Positions 1-9,024 are shown, counted from the stretch's first letter. The stretch: 52,749 bases of DNA from Clostridia bacterium (GCA_017621655.1 JAGASS010000002.1:1-52749), one strand, 5' to 3'. The notes: a model not told the origin generated them from the sequence alone. Program-made: numbers and translations.

Positions 1-59
1 GAAGCGGCGCGAGGGTGTTGAATGACGTGCCGGGGGCACGTCAGACCCCGAGCGTGACC

Positions 60-336
60 GAGCCGCAGCGAGACAGGGGGACCGCAGACGCTGCGTCTGC
101 GGTGGATGAGGTGTAGGACGCGAAGCGTCCGTTTTCAAAAAAGTGACATCGTTTTCAAACGGTGCGTCGAGGACGTCGCACCCTACGAGTAACATACCGA
201 AGTATCGAGACGTTGTTTGCCTTCCCCAGCGGGGGAAGGGGGACCGTAGGCGTTGCGACTGCGGTGGATGAGGTGTTCGGTAACAATGTAACATCGTTAT
301 TGTGCGGCGGGAGCAAGCCCCCGCCCTACAAAGACG
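60..336. repeat. Dispersed intergenic repeat block
   Basis: This gene-free stretch (the whole of 1-409) holds short palindromic modules that recur elsewhere in the window. One kind carries a hairpin and ends GGATGAGGTGT (75-114 and 220-275; compare 46708-46755). A second reads GTGCGTCGAGGACGTCGCACC (starting near 162; compare 46603-46630). A third reads GCGGCGGGAGCAAGCCC and then a GCCCTAC end (291-329; compare 46647-46683). No open frame here has a ribosome site or a recognisable product, so it is read as non-coding repeat sequence. Function is unknown. Confidence 0.75.
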
Positions 337-378
337 TGGCGAAGCTTTGGGGCGTTCTCTTGTCTTCTTATAAGAAAC

Positions 379-405
379 AAAAAATCCGCGGAGCGCGGAT
401 TTTTT
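379..405 (-). terminator. Terminator of the alpha/beta hydrolase gene
   Basis: Stem AAATCCGCG/CGCGGATTT with a tiny loop and A/T runs on both sides. It lies directly after the stop codon of the minus-strand hydrolase gene and could stop transcription in either direction. Confidence 0.75.
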
Positions 406-409
406 ATCT

Positions 410-1348
410 TTAATAATGTCCCTTTTCGGTTACCTCGTTCAAGAAATAGCCAAGTTCTTTTTTACATCTTTCCTCGTCGACGACGAAGCTCATACCGTGC
501 GTTGCGTTCTCGACGCTGATAAGACGGCTGTTTTCGGGGCGTGCGTTATACGCTTTGACGCTCATTTCGTGCGGCACGAAATCGTCACTCAGACCGTGTA
601 CGAGCAGGATCGGAAGCTTACTTCTTTTGACTGCGTTGACCGTCGATTCGTCCTTTAAGCCAAAGCCGCAAATGAGCTTTACGGTAGGCAACATGAGATA
701 GAGAAGCGGGAATTTCGGTATGTGCATATCGTGCCTTGCAACGTGCGTTACGATGTCCCACGGGGAGGTAAAGCCACAATCGGCTATCACGCCCTTTACG
801 TTTTTCGGGAGATCAAGTCCCGATGCCATAAGCACCGTGGTTGCGCCCATTGATAGACCGTCGAGGATGATCTTTATACCGTCGCCGAAGGTTTCAATCA
901 GATAATTGCACCATGAAAGCGCGTCGTAGCGTTCCTTTACGCCGAAGGTTATCCATTTGCCCTCACTCTCGCCGTGAGCGCGCTGGGCGATCGCGAGTAT
1001 ATTGTAACCTTGGCTCATGAAGAAGCCCATAGCGCAGGTGAAGTCGTCGTTTGACGAACGGTAGCCGTGCATACAGATTATGTATTTATTCGTTTCACTT
1101 TCCGCGCGGTAGAGTCTTCCGACGAGGCGTAAGCCGTCGTGTGAGGTTATCGTATGACGCTCGAAAGGCATTGATCCGACCTCGTCCTTGCCCTCCGAAA
1201 TTCTATGTAGAAGGGTCGGCTCATCCTCCAGCACCTTCGATACGTCGTATACGATTTTGCCCCTTGCGAAGGTCTTTTTTGCAAAATAATACAGTATCGC
1301 AGCCGTGATCAGGAGAACAGCGGCTATCACGATAATTGCTATAACCAT
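410..1348 (-). CDS. Membrane-anchored alpha/beta hydrolase
   Basis: A 312-residue protein with one N-terminal hydrophobic helix (about residues 2-22), which predicts a membrane-tethered enzyme. The rest has alpha/beta-hydrolase marks: the oxyanion-side motif CMHGYRSS (about 92-99), the nucleophile elbow GLSMG with Ser166, an acid in HGLSDDFVP (Asp255 or Asp256) and a terminal His in NATHGM (His284). This is the layout of the family often annotated as cell-surface hydrolase or S9-like esterase; the substrate cannot be read from sequence. The start is backed by AGGT a few bases upstream. It stands alone, divergent from the MoxR operon, and ends at a strong hairpin. Confidence 0.85.
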   Translation of the reverse strand: MVIAIIVIAAVLLITAAILYYFAKKTFARGKIVYDVSKVLEDEPTLLHRISEGKDEVGSMPFERHTITSHDGLRLVGRLYRAESETNKYIICMHGYRSSNDDFTCAMGFFMSQGYNILAIAQRAHGESEGKWITFGVKERYDALSWCNYLIETFGDGIKIILDGLSMGATTVLMASGLDLPKNVKGVIADCGFTSPWDIVTHVARHDMHIPKFPLLYLMLPTVKLICGFGLKDESTVNAVKRSKLPILLVHGLSDDFVPHEMSVKAYNARPENSRLISVENATHGMSFVVDEERCKKELGYFLNEVTEKGHY

Positions 1349-1420
1349 AATTTACCTCGTTTGTTTTTATGCCTAAATTTTATCACAACGGCTTCTTCTT
1401 TGCAATAATGGATTTTACTA

Positions 1421-1449
1421 TTTACTAAAGTTTAACAATATGTTATAAT
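1421..1449 (+). promoter_or_regulatory. Sigma-A type promoter of the MoxR operon
   Basis: TTTACT at 1421-1426 and TATAAT at 1444-1449 with a 17-bp spacer, 35 bp before the moxR-like start, followed by GGAGG just ahead of the ATG. Confidence 0.65.
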
Positions 1450-1484
1450 GTAGATGTGAAAGTATACTTGTCTCGGAGGAAGCC

Positions 1485-2459
1485 ATGGAAAACGTAACAA
1501 ATACCGAATTTGAATATGCCTATTCTATCTGTAACTCGATAGTAAACGAGGTAAAAAAGGTCATTTCTGGCAAGGATCGCGAGTGCGTGATGCTTCTTTG
1601 TGCTCTTATCAGCGGCGGTCACGTTCTTATAGAGGATGTACCGGGCGTCGGAAAAACGACGCTTGCATCGGCTCTCAGCCGTGCGGCAGGGCTTGACTTC
1701 CGACGCGCACAGTTTACGCCCGACGTTATGGCGTCCGATATTACGGGATTTAATATGTATAATAAGAAGACCGAGAGCTTTGAATATCGCGAGGGTCTTG
1801 TAAACACCAATATTTTGCTTGCGGACGAGATAAACCGCGCGTCTCCGAAGACTCAGTCGAGCTTGCTTGAGGCGATGGAGGAGAGAAGCGTGACCGTTGA
1901 CGGCGTGACCTACGAGATCCCATCGCCGTTTATGGTAATTGCGACGCAGAATCCAAGCGGTTACGTCGGAACGTTTCCGCTTCCCGAAGCTCAGCTTGAC
2001 CGTTTTGCTCTTCGTCTGACGATGGGTTATCCCTCGCCGGAGGACGAGCTTGCAATTATCAAGAGGAGAAAGACGTCCGATCCTATGTCGCTCGTTTCGC
2101 CGGTATCCGACTGCGACAGCATTTTGAGGGTCAAAAGGGCATGTGAAAACGTATACATATCCGACAAGGTCTCGGAATACATCGTGACGCTCGTAAATGC
2201 GACGAGAAGCCGCCCCGAATTTGCGCTCGGCGCAAGTCCGCGTGCGTCACTTGCCCTCATGCGTCTGAGCCGCGCAGTTGCACTTACCTCGATGAGAGAA
2301 TACGTTTTGCCGAAGGACGTAGCGGAGCTGTATATCGACGTACTTTCCCACAGAGTTGTGCTTTCGCGTGAGGCGAAGGTCAGCGGCGTGAGCGCGAAGA
2401 AGGTGCTTACTGATATTTTGTCGAGTACGCAGGTGCCGTTTATTGAAAATGAAAAATAA
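1485..2459 (+). CDS. MoxR-family AAA+ ATPase
   Basis: A 324-residue ATPase of the MoxR/RavA group. Walker A is PGVGKTT (residues 53-59) and Walker B lies in NILLADEINRASPK (109-122), followed by the EAMEE stretch typical of the family; a C-terminal lid follows. MoxR proteins act as chaperone-like ATPases that assemble or activate partner complexes, often encoded beside DUF58 proteins, as here. The reading frame overlaps the following DUF58 gene by a few bases, so the two are translationally coupled. The ATG follows GGAGG with good spacing. The specific client is inferred only from the neighbourhood (an envelope transglutaminase module). Confidence 0.93.
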   Translation: MENVTNTEFEYAYSICNSIVNEVKKVISGKDRECVMLLCALISGGHVLIEDVPGVGKTTLASALSRAAGLDFRRAQFTPDVMASDITGFNMYNKKTESFEYREGLVNTNILLADEINRASPKTQSSLLEAMEERSVTVDGVTYEIPSPFMVIATQNPSGYVGTFPLPEAQLDRFALRLTMGYPSPEDELAIIKRRKTSDPMSLVSPVSDCDSILRVKRACENVYISDKVSEYIVTLVNATRSRPEFALGASPRASLALMRLSRAVALTSMREYVLPKDVAELYIDVLSHRVVLSREAKVSGVSAKKVLTDILSSTQVPFIENEK

Positions 2460-3705
2460 AAAATTCTCGTTTAAGCGGCCGCCGATAGGCGTGTCGTGGG
2501 GCTTGGCGGTGTATGTCGTCACGCTGATACTGCTGATATTTCTCGCGCAGCTGATCGTGATACCCTTTACTCATGCGCTCGTTTTGCTTTGCCTCATTAT
2601 GCCGATACCGAGCATTTTGCTTCTGCTTATCACGATGCCGTTCGTCAGCGCGGGGGCGAAGGTCGGAATTGCGACTGCGGTAAGAGGCAAAGGCGCAAAC
2701 GTGTTCGTTAATATCAAAAACCGATCGTTTTTGCCAATATCAACTGCGTCGGTGGTCTGTCAAGTGCCCGATCAAAACGGTGAGCGCGGCGTTTCTCTGC
2801 TGAAAAAGAAGATCTCTCTTATACCGTTTGGGACGGTGACCGTCAGCGCAGAGCCGATCGCATATCGCCGCGGCAGACACGAGGTCGGCACAAGGGAAAT
2901 CTGGCTTTACGACCTCTTACACCTTATAAAGATCAGAAAAAGAATAAACGGCGTTTATACGCTTGCGGTGCTACCGAAGCTTTATGACCGTGAAGCGGAT
3001 CTTAGCGACATCGGAAGCATTGAGGACGATCCGTCGGTAACAGTCGACGTTTTTTCGTCGTACGATTACGGCGACGTCCGTGAATACCGTATAGGCGATT
3101 CGATGAAGAGGATACACTGGAAGCTTTGCGCTAAAAACGACGAGCTTCAAGTAAGAAAAAGCGTTGCGCAGAATGAAAGCTATATCTGCGTCGTCTGCGA
3201 CAGAAGCATTTACGGCTCTTCTTATCGCCTTTCATCGAGCGTAAGTAACGAGCTTGATGACCGAACAGTCGAAGAGGCGATGCTTATCGTAAGCGAGATC
3301 TGCCGTCGTGACGGCAAGGGATGTCTTTCGGTTCAGACCGATGACGGGGGCGCTTTGCTTCTTAATTTCGGCGGGATCGGCGATGAAGCCGAAATGAGAT
3401 TTCTTTTGAGTGATCTGCCAAAGGGTGAGGCATCCGATACCGCATCTCTTATTCCCGAGAGCGCGACGGACGTGTATTATATTCTTACGTATCTTTCGCC
3501 CGATCAGGCGAAGGGCGTTTTCGACGCGATGAGAAGCTGTGCTTCGCAGTCGTTTAACGTGTGCGTGCGTGACGTGAGCTGTTTTATTCCCGAAAATAAA
3601 AGGGAAGAGTATCGCGCGTCGCTGAGCGCTTTTGAAGCGTTGCTTGCGGAAAACGGCATACAGTTCTTTTCCGTGACGGAGGGAGGGGAAAAGAATGAAG
3701 ACTAA
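2449..3705 (+). CDS. DUF58 domain-containing membrane protein
   Basis: About 418 residues. Two hydrophobic helices near the N terminus (roughly residues 15-65) are followed by a beta-rich stretch and the DUF58 signature, REYRIGDSMKRIHWKLCAK (about residues 210-230). DUF58 proteins have a von Willebrand A-like fold and pair with MoxR ATPases. The start is uncertain: ATG at 2449 is chosen, but an in-frame TTG at 2443 has better spacing from AGGTG at 2431. It overlaps both neighbours, by 11 bp with the upstream moxR and 11 bp with the downstream transglutaminase gene, which indicates one operon. Precise role unknown; probably envelope-related. Confidence 0.88.
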   Translation: MKNKKFSFKRPPIGVSWGLAVYVVTLILLIFLAQLIVIPFTHALVLLCLIMPIPSILLLLITMPFVSAGAKVGIATAVRGKGANVFVNIKNRSFLPISTASVVCQVPDQNGERGVSLLKKKISLIPFGTVTVSAEPIAYRRGRHEVGTREIWLYDLLHLIKIRKRINGVYTLAVLPKLYDREADLSDIGSIEDDPSVTVDVFSSYDYGDVREYRIGDSMKRIHWKLCAKNDELQVRKSVAQNESYICVVCDRSIYGSSYRLSSSVSNELDDRTVEEAMLIVSEICRRDGKGCLSVQTDDGGALLLNFGGIGDEAEMRFLLSDLPKGEASDTASLIPESATDVYYILTYLSPDQAKGVFDAMRSCASQSFNVCVRDVSCFIPENKREEYRASLSAFEALLAENGIQFFSVTEGGEKNED

Positions 3706-6301
3706 AGAAGCTAAGTCCTCTCTTACCGTTAACGTGACCTACGGGCAGAACTCAAGCTTTACAGGAAAGCTGCTTCACGCAGTGCTTCGGTATCTTATAC
3801 TTTTGACCGCGGTCATCGGAATGGGTGTTTCGGTCACCTCAATTCTCGGCATCAAGGTCGGATTTTTGACCTTGCTTCTTTCGTCGGTATACACCTTTAC
3901 TACGTTTTATTTTCTTTTTAAGTCGCTTCGCGGAATGATCTTCGGTATCGCGTTCGGCAGTGTCGGTATGCTTATCGTGCTGAGAACGCTTAACCTTTCT
4001 CTTAAGGCGTTTTTTGTCGGCGGCTTTAACGGAATATTCAACTCGGTCCTTGATATAATCAAAAAGCGCGGCTACAAGACCATACCGTATCTCGACAAGT
4101 CGATCGTTACCGATTGGGGCATTCTTGTGATAATAACGGTGCTCGCGGCGGTGACCCTCGGTCTTTCCTGCAGAAAAAGAACGAGAATGATCCCTTACGC
4201 CGTTTGCGTGGCTCTGCCTGCGATGATATTTATGCTTGCGGGCGGAGACGTTCATCTCAGATATTTTGCCCCTGCTGTTGCCGCCGCGTGTGCTATGGCG
4301 GCAATGGAGCTTGCCGAAAAGGGCGTCAGGGGCGTTATCCCCTCGTCATTTGTCGGATTCACGTCGCTCGTTCTCTCGGGCGTGCTAATGCTTACGCCTA
4401 TAGTCAATACCAAAACCGCTATGGATCCGATAGGGTTTGGCGGCATCGGCGGCTTCGTTCAGACGTTGACGCCCGATATTGTGAGGAGCAACGTTTCCCG
4501 AAACGTCAATATGGGGCGCCGTATAGTTTCGGGCAAAAAGATACTGACCGTATATACGAACGACGCGTCGACACTGTACTTGAGAAATTGGACGGGCAGT
4601 ACCTACGGAAGCGAAAAATGGTATGCGCCTGCATATGATTACGGATATTCCTATGCCGATTTTGCACGCGAAAACGATTATTTCCTGCTTACGAAGTCGT
4701 TTATAGAAAAAGCAAAGATATTGGGCTATGGGAAGGATGAGATCGGCATCGGTATGACCGATGTCAGCATCGTTATGGCGGCAAACCAGAAGAACCTTCC
4801 GCTTCCGAGTATGTCGGGACGGACGGGCGCGATATACAACGGCGGAAGTACCGTCTATCCTATTCATACCTACGACGGCATTTCTACGCTTGAAATGCTG
4901 TGGAAGGGTAAAATAATCACAAACGCCGCGGTCATTAGCGGTGATGAAAACGAGCTTCTTTCCGACGTTATTCACGGATATTTTGAGTATCTTGTCGGTT
5001 ACTGCGCACATGACCGCCGTCCGTCGTCGGCAATAGGCAGACGTTTTGCCACCAGCTTTTACAAATACGAAAACGCAGAGCAAATACCGCTTACAAGCAA
5101 GCTTACGAGCTTTGCAAAGAGTGCTTACGGACAGCTTGTCGACGACAAGGCGATAGACCGCGCGGTAGAGGAGCTTTTTGAAAATACCGATATAGAAAAA
5201 TATTTTGATAAAACCCGTGGCGGAAGCGGTACGATAATATCGTCGAACAGCGTTGAGTATGGCGGCTACTATTACGAACTGAGCCATTACGGAATGACTC
5301 ACGCGCTTGACGTTGCTAAGCTCGTTTCGGATTATCTTGCCGACGGACGCAGGTATGATACGAATCCCAAAACAACGGGCAAGAGCGTGACTGAGGAGCT
5401 TTTATACGGCTCTAAAGAGGGCTACTGCGTGCAGTTTGCGACGGTCGGAACGCTAATTATGCGCCGTCTCGGCTTTTACGCAAGATATGCCGAGGGCTAC
5501 GTTGTGCAGAATTATAAGGTCTCGTCCGACAGAAACTACGCTTATGAAAGCAAGGTGACCGATAAAGAGGGTCACGCTTGGTGCGAGGTCTGGATCGACA
5601 GCTTCGGCTGGATGACGGTCGAGATGACGCCCGGCTTCGGAGAGGCAAACGGAGGCGGCACGACGAGACCGCCCGTTACGACTCCTCCCGAGACGAGCGA
5701 TGCACCGATAGTTACGACTCCTCCCGTAACGGATACGACTCCTCCCGATACGTCGGAAAAGCCACCCGTTACGACTCCTCCCGAAACCGATAAGCCGATC
5801 TCGGATACTACCGAGCCGAAGACAGGTGGCAGTGGAAAACGCTTTGACGCGTCGCCGTTTATCATTGCGGCGGTAATACTGATACCGACTGTGGCTTTGA
5901 TCTCGGCTGTCTTGTCTACTGTAAACAAGAAGAAAAAGCGCCTTGACGCGCTGATAGTCCGCGCCCTCTCGGGAAATCACAACAGTGAGGAGAGGCGGCT
6001 CCTGGCACTGTCGCTCAAGACCGCGCTCTCAAGCGCGCTCGGCGCATACAGAGCGTTGCCCAAAGCAGGCGAGCTGCCCGAAAGCTATGGACTTCGCCTT
6101 GAAGAAACGCTTTCTCTTTCGGGACTTGAGATACCGCTTTCTGTGTGCGTTCAGGCACTCGTCAAGCAGATATATGGTTTCGGTATGGACGATAACGATA
6201 TTAAGGTATCGGCGCTCACGCTTCGCGCGCTTCGTGTGAACGCGCTACGCAGGGTCGGAATTATTAAGCTTATTATTTACAAGATAAAAGGGGTACTGTA
6301 A
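3695..6301 (+). CDS. Multipass transglutaminase-like protein (TgpA type)
   Basis: An 868-residue protein with six or more N-terminal membrane helices (residues about 25-240), an extracytoplasmic region and a transglutaminase-like core. The triad is visible: Cys578 in EGYCVQFA, His627 in GHAWCEVW and the acidic third residue as Glu643 in GWMTVEMTPG. After it comes a threonine/proline tail with repeats such as VTTPPET (about 650-705), one more helix (about 725-745) and a cytoplasmic C-terminal region of about 110 residues that resembles DUF4129. This order is standard for the MoxR-DUF58-transglutaminase locus, thought to process or cross-link envelope proteins. The ATG lies within the end of the DUF58 gene, after GGAGGGG. 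Substrate unknown. Confidence 0.9.
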   Translation: MKTKEAKSSLTVNVTYGQNSSFTGKLLHAVLRYLILLTAVIGMGVSVTSILGIKVGFLTLLLSSVYTFTTFYFLFKSLRGMIFGIAFGSVGMLIVLRTLNLSLKAFFVGGFNGIFNSVLDIIKKRGYKTIPYLDKSIVTDWGILVIITVLAAVTLGLSCRKRTRMIPYAVCVALPAMIFMLAGGDVHLRYFAPAVAAACAMAAMELAEKGVRGVIPSSFVGFTSLVLSGVLMLTPIVNTKTAMDPIGFGGIGGFVQTLTPDIVRSNVSRNVNMGRRIVSGKKILTVYTNDASTLYLRNWTGSTYGSEKWYAPAYDYGYSYADFARENDYFLLTKSFIEKAKILGYGKDEIGIGMTDVSIVMAANQKNLPLPSMSGRTGAIYNGGSTVYPIHTYDGISTLEMLWKGKIITNAAVISGDENELLSDVIHGYFEYLVGYCAHDRRPSSAIGRRFATSFYKYENAEQIPLTSKLTSFAKSAYGQLVDDKAIDRAVEELFENTDIEKYFDKTRGGSGTIISSNSVEYGGYYYELSHYGMTHALDVAKLVSDYLADGRRYDTNPKTTGKSVTEELLYGSKEGYCVQFATVGTLIMRRLGFYARYAEGYVVQNYKVSSDRNYAYESKVTDKEGHAWCEVWIDSFGWMTVEMTPGFGEANGGGTTRPPVTTPPETSDAPIVTTPPVTDTTPPDTSEKPPVTTPPETDKPISDTTEPKTGGSGKRFDASPFIIAAVILIPTVALISAVLSTVNKKKKRLDALIVRALSGNHNSEERRLLALSLKTALSSALGAYRALPKAGELPESYGLRLEETLSLSGLEIPLSVCVQALVKQIYGFGMDDNDIKVSALTLRALRVNALRRVGIIKLIIYKIKGVL

Positions 6302-6302
6302 A

Positions 6303-6689
6303 ATGTTTTTTGAAATCAAGGATGAAATGCTGCTCAGCGGTACGTCGCTCGCTTATCTCGGCGACGCTGTGTTTGAGCTTATAACGAGGCAGTACCTTTT
6401 GTCGACGGGCGTAACTGACGTCGGCAAGCTTAACAAAATGGCGCTCTCCTATGTCAAGGCGACCGCGCAAAGCGACGCGATAGAGAAGCTGCTTCCGATC
6501 TTGACGGAAGAAGAAACGCAGATATACAAGCGCGGCAGAAACGCAAACGGAATTTCGATCCCGAAAAGCGCCTCTGCGCCGCAGTACCGCCGCGCAACGG
6601 GACTTGAAGCACTTTTTGCTCACCTCTATGCGCAGGGCAAAAAGGAACGCCTGAAAGAGCTGTTTCTTATCGGATTTGTAAATGAGTAA
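6303..6689 (+). CDS. mrnC: Mini-ribonuclease III
   Basis: A 128-residue RNase III catalytic domain without a double-stranded-RNA-binding domain, which is the Mini-III form that matures 23S rRNA ends in Firmicutes. The motif LAYLGDAVFE (residues about 18-27) matches the family's YLGDAVYE, and KASAQ-like and GLEAL segments follow in order (KATAQ, then GLEALFAHLY near 100-109). The start lies one base after the transglutaminase stop, so it is probably co-transcribed, and a strong terminator follows. Members are usually found near cysS and rlmB; here the gene sits behind an envelope operon instead. Confidence 0.93.
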   Translation: MFFEIKDEMLLSGTSLAYLGDAVFELITRQYLLSTGVTDVGKLNKMALSYVKATAQSDAIEKLLPILTEEETQIYKRGRNANGISIPKSASAPQYRRATGLEALFAHLYAQGKKERLKELFLIGFVNE

Positions 6690-6695
6690 TAACAA

Positions 6696-6730
6696 AAATC
6701 TCCAAGCGTAAACCGCTTGGAGATTTGTTT
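6696..6730 (+). terminator. Terminator of the moxR-mrnC operon
   Basis: A perfect 13-bp stem (6696-6708 with 6714-6726), a five-base loop and a T-rich tail, seven bases after the mrnC stop. Confidence 0.85.
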
Positions 6731-6789
6731 ATAATCAACAGAATTTATTTACTTAATGTGTATGTTATGTGAAAAATTAAATAAATCTA

Positions 6790-6818
6790 TTGCAATGCCA
6801 ACAGTATTGTAGTATAAT
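6790..6818 (+). promoter_or_regulatory. Promoter of the membrane-protein cassette
   Basis: TTGCAA at 6790-6795 and TATAAT at 6813-6818 with a 17-bp spacer, ahead of the 142-residue membrane protein. It may serve the whole 6856-10372 cassette, because no other clear promoter or terminator lies between those genes. Confidence 0.65.
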
Positions 6819-6855
6819 AATTATAGCGAACAAACCGGTTGATGGAGAATAATTA

Positions 6856-7284
6856 ATGAAAACGTTTAGAATAATTCTTCATATTCTTTTTGCTATTCTT
6901 CTTATCATGACCGCCGTATGGTCGGTCATTGATATGCGTTCCGAATATTTAAGTGTAATGAAAAGCGGAGAGAGTATAGAAATTGCGCTATTACCAATCG
7001 TTGCCGTTTTTTGGGGAGTTATTATAATAAGCGAGATCAGCTTGTGGATCAGTGCCGCGTTTATAATACGCGATTTCTGTGCCAAAAGATGGTTTTTAGC
7101 GGTATATTACATTATTTTAGCTCAACTTTCACTTGTTGCGCTTTGCTTAATGGCGCTCTACCGTTACGGACATATATCAAACAAAGTAGGCGATATTGCA
7201 CTGATTGCGCTCGCCGCCGTGATAATTATGCAAATTGCCGGCGCGATAGTGCGAATTGTGAATTGGTGTAAGAAGATAAACTAA
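6856..7284 (+). CDS. Small four-helix membrane protein
   Basis: 142 residues, nearly all hydrophobic, with four predicted membrane helices (about 5-26, 43-72, 78-102 and 112-135). I do not recognise a family. The start follows GGAG with suitable spacing. It opens an AT-richer cassette of membrane proteins. The 22-bp element that follows its stop (7291-7312) recurs ahead of two further genes in the cassette, which ties it to them. No catalytic motif is visible. Confidence 0.7.
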   Translation: MKTFRIILHILFAILLIMTAVWSVIDMRSEYLSVMKSGESIEIALLPIVAVFWGVIIISEISLWISAAFIIRDFCAKRWFLAVYYIILAQLSLVALCLMALYRYGHISNKVGDIALIALAAVIIMQIAGAIVRIVNWCKKIN

Positions 7285-7290
7285 AACAAA

Positions 7291-7329
7291 CCGCCACCGC
7301 ATCGGAAAGGAGAAAATATTATGAAAATG
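7291..7329 (+). repeat. Leader repeat, copy 1
   Basis: A 22-bp unit, ending in the ribosome site GGAAAGGAG, at 7291-7312. It recurs at 8991-9012 (one base different) and 9587-9608. Copies 1 and 3 stay identical further, through AAAATATTATGAAAATG, so the match covers the first codons of the gene behind them. This points to duplication of a whole leader plus gene start. Confidence 0.85.
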
Positions 7330-7380
7330 GCTATTATAATGGTACGAGCTATGTTGTGTGTAATTGAGAAGGAGAAGTGA
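7321..7380 (+). pseudogene. Short ORF, likely remnant of a paralogous gene start
   Basis: A 19-codon frame starting ATGAAAATG directly behind leader repeat copy 1 and ending TGA at 7380, with no family match. Its first codons are the same as those of the 251-residue membrane protein at 9617, which has the same leader. The simplest reading is the surviving 5' end of a decayed or replaced copy of that gene. A leader peptide for the 532-residue protein is possible, since that gene's ribosome site (AAGGAG, 7369-7374) lies inside this frame. Confidence 0.45.
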
Positions 7381-7383
7381 TAT

Positions 7384-8982
7384 ATGATGCTAATTTTGAT
7401 ATATGCTTGCGTTATTTTGAACATAGCGCCTTTTGCTTATCCGTTCGTGTTTCATAGACTGATTCCGTCTTTAATTGCGTATTTAATTGTTTTTTGCGTA
7501 CATGTGATTTTCTTCTTGCTGTTGAGGAAGTTTATAAAATCAAACGCGATTTCCCCAAAAACAAAAACGGTGGTTTTATCAACTTCCGTTCCGATGATCG
7601 TATTAACCGATGTGTTTGCAGGCTTTTTTATGAGCTTCCAATCTTTACTGTGGGCAATCGTTGGAATATGTATAATCGTCGGTTATTTCAATAAAATGCC
7701 GGCTTTGAGTAAAACCGCCTCAAAAAGGTTTATCATTGTTTTAGTTATCTTAAATATCGTTACATATCTGCTTGCGTTTTTGATATTTCCAATATTTAAT
7801 CTTTTAGGTCTCTTGATTTTGCTCTCGAACTTTATACTTGTTCCTGCGTTTTTCTGCGGTTGTGCAAAGCGTTTGGCTGAATCGGCAGGAGTATCAAGAA
7901 AATGTAAAACGGTTGTAATTTTGACAAGCGTTTTGTTAATGATCGCGGCGGATATTGTCGCTTGTATAATCAAATTTCAGGGTATTTTGATCGTTTGCTT
8001 GCCGGCTAAAGGCGTCTGGTGGTTATTCTGCGGCGTGTGGGCGCTGTTGAATTATCATTTGGATAGACCGAATGTGAACAAGAAGGCAGTCAAAATACTG
8101 ACTTGGGTATTTGCCGCCGTGAGCTTGATATTAACCGCCTTCATATTTCTCCCCTTTACCCCGGGGTATGAGCAGGTCAAGAATGAGGCGCTGTTAATAT
8201 TGCCGTTTTTGCTGGGATTTACCTCGGTAACCTCTTACCGTATCGGAAAGATAATGTCGGAGCCGTATAGAATCATCAAGCTTTCAGCATGGTTTTTTGC
8301 AAACCTGCTGCTACAGCTTGTTATCGTGTTGTCTTTGTTCGGCACGTTGTCAAATCCGGGCGCGGTTATTACTTGGGTAGCAGCATTTGCGTCAACGATC
8401 ATCTGGTACATAATGGGAACGGTATTCAAAAAACGGCGCGAAAGCAGTTTTGATAACGCGTCGGAGACGCTTACGCAAGGAAAAAAGATTATAACCGTAA
8501 CCTTGTGCCTGACGGTCTTTGTAGTGATGATTTTTTCTGTACTGTTACTGTATCTTGGCGGAATGCTTTCAAGGTTTTATAATGACGATATTTCGGTTCA
8601 GTCTCCCAACGGTGAATACACTATCATCATTAAGGAATGGGAGTCGTATGAATCAAGCGGAGCCGAGATATACGGTGTCAAGGGTTCTTCTCCCAACCTG
8701 ATAGAGAAGTTTATGCCGGAAAAATTGGGCGAAGCGTCGGCTATTGATACTTATTTCAAAAAAGGTGCATACGAAATCGAATGGGCAGAAAAGAACATTA
8801 TAATTCGCTACGACGTCGGAAGAGCCGATGGCGAATGGTCTGTACTGTATCTCGATTACCCCGATAATACCTCGATTTACATCAAATTCACAGTTCTTGT
8901 CGCATTGATCGTCGTTGCCGTTGCAGTTGTTGTGTTCTTTGCAGTCAGAGCCGAGCGCAAACGAAAGAAAATAGAAGCATAA
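7384..8982 (+). CDS. Composite multipass membrane protein
   Basis: A 532-residue protein of two parts. Residues 1-390 contain about ten or more membrane helices arranged as apparent internal repeats: KTVVLSTSVPMIV (61-73) resembles KTVVILTSVLLMI (175-187). Residues 402-495 form a soluble, probably external domain starting SPNGEYTIII and ending LDYPDNTSIYI, then a last helix (501-521) and a basic tail. The membrane part (about 112-295) is paralogous to the 251-residue protein at 9617, and the C-terminal part is paralogous to the 182-residue protein at 9025. Function unknown; the SPDGKYT-type opening is only loosely reminiscent of DUF5412-like proteins. The ATG follows AAGGAG by nine bases. Confidence 0.75.
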   Translation: MMLILIYACVILNIAPFAYPFVFHRLIPSLIAYLIVFCVHVIFFLLLRKFIKSNAISPKTKTVVLSTSVPMIVLTDVFAGFFMSFQSLLWAIVGICIIVGYFNKMPALSKTASKRFIIVLVILNIVTYLLAFLIFPIFNLLGLLILLSNFILVPAFFCGCAKRLAESAGVSRKCKTVVILTSVLLMIAADIVACIIKFQGILIVCLPAKGVWWLFCGVWALLNYHLDRPNVNKKAVKILTWVFAAVSLILTAFIFLPFTPGYEQVKNEALLILPFLLGFTSVTSYRIGKIMSEPYRIIKLSAWFFANLLLQLVIVLSLFGTLSNPGAVITWVAAFASTIIWYIMGTVFKKRRESSFDNASETLTQGKKIITVTLCLTVFVVMIFSVLLLYLGGMLSRFYNDDISVQSPNGEYTIIIKEWESYESSGAEIYGVKGSSPNLIEKFMPEKLGEASAIDTYFKKGAYEIEWAEKNIIIRYDVGRADGEWSVLYLDYPDNTSIYIKFTVLVALIVVAVAVVVFFAVRAERKRKKIEA

Positions 8983-8990
8983 ATCAAACA

Positions 8991-9012
8991 CCGCCACCGC
9001 GTCGGAAAGGAG
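8991..9012 (+). repeat. Leader repeat, copy 2
   Basis: Second copy of the 22-bp cassette leader. It supplies the ribosome site GGAAAGGAG for the 182-residue protein and differs from copy 1 at one base. Similarity stops right after GGAG. Confidence 0.85.
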
Positions 9013-9024
9013 CTGCGTGTAAAA

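Noticed and set aside
162..413. Open frame in the first gap
   Set aside because: Crosses dispersed repeats and a terminator; no ribosome site, no recognisable protein.
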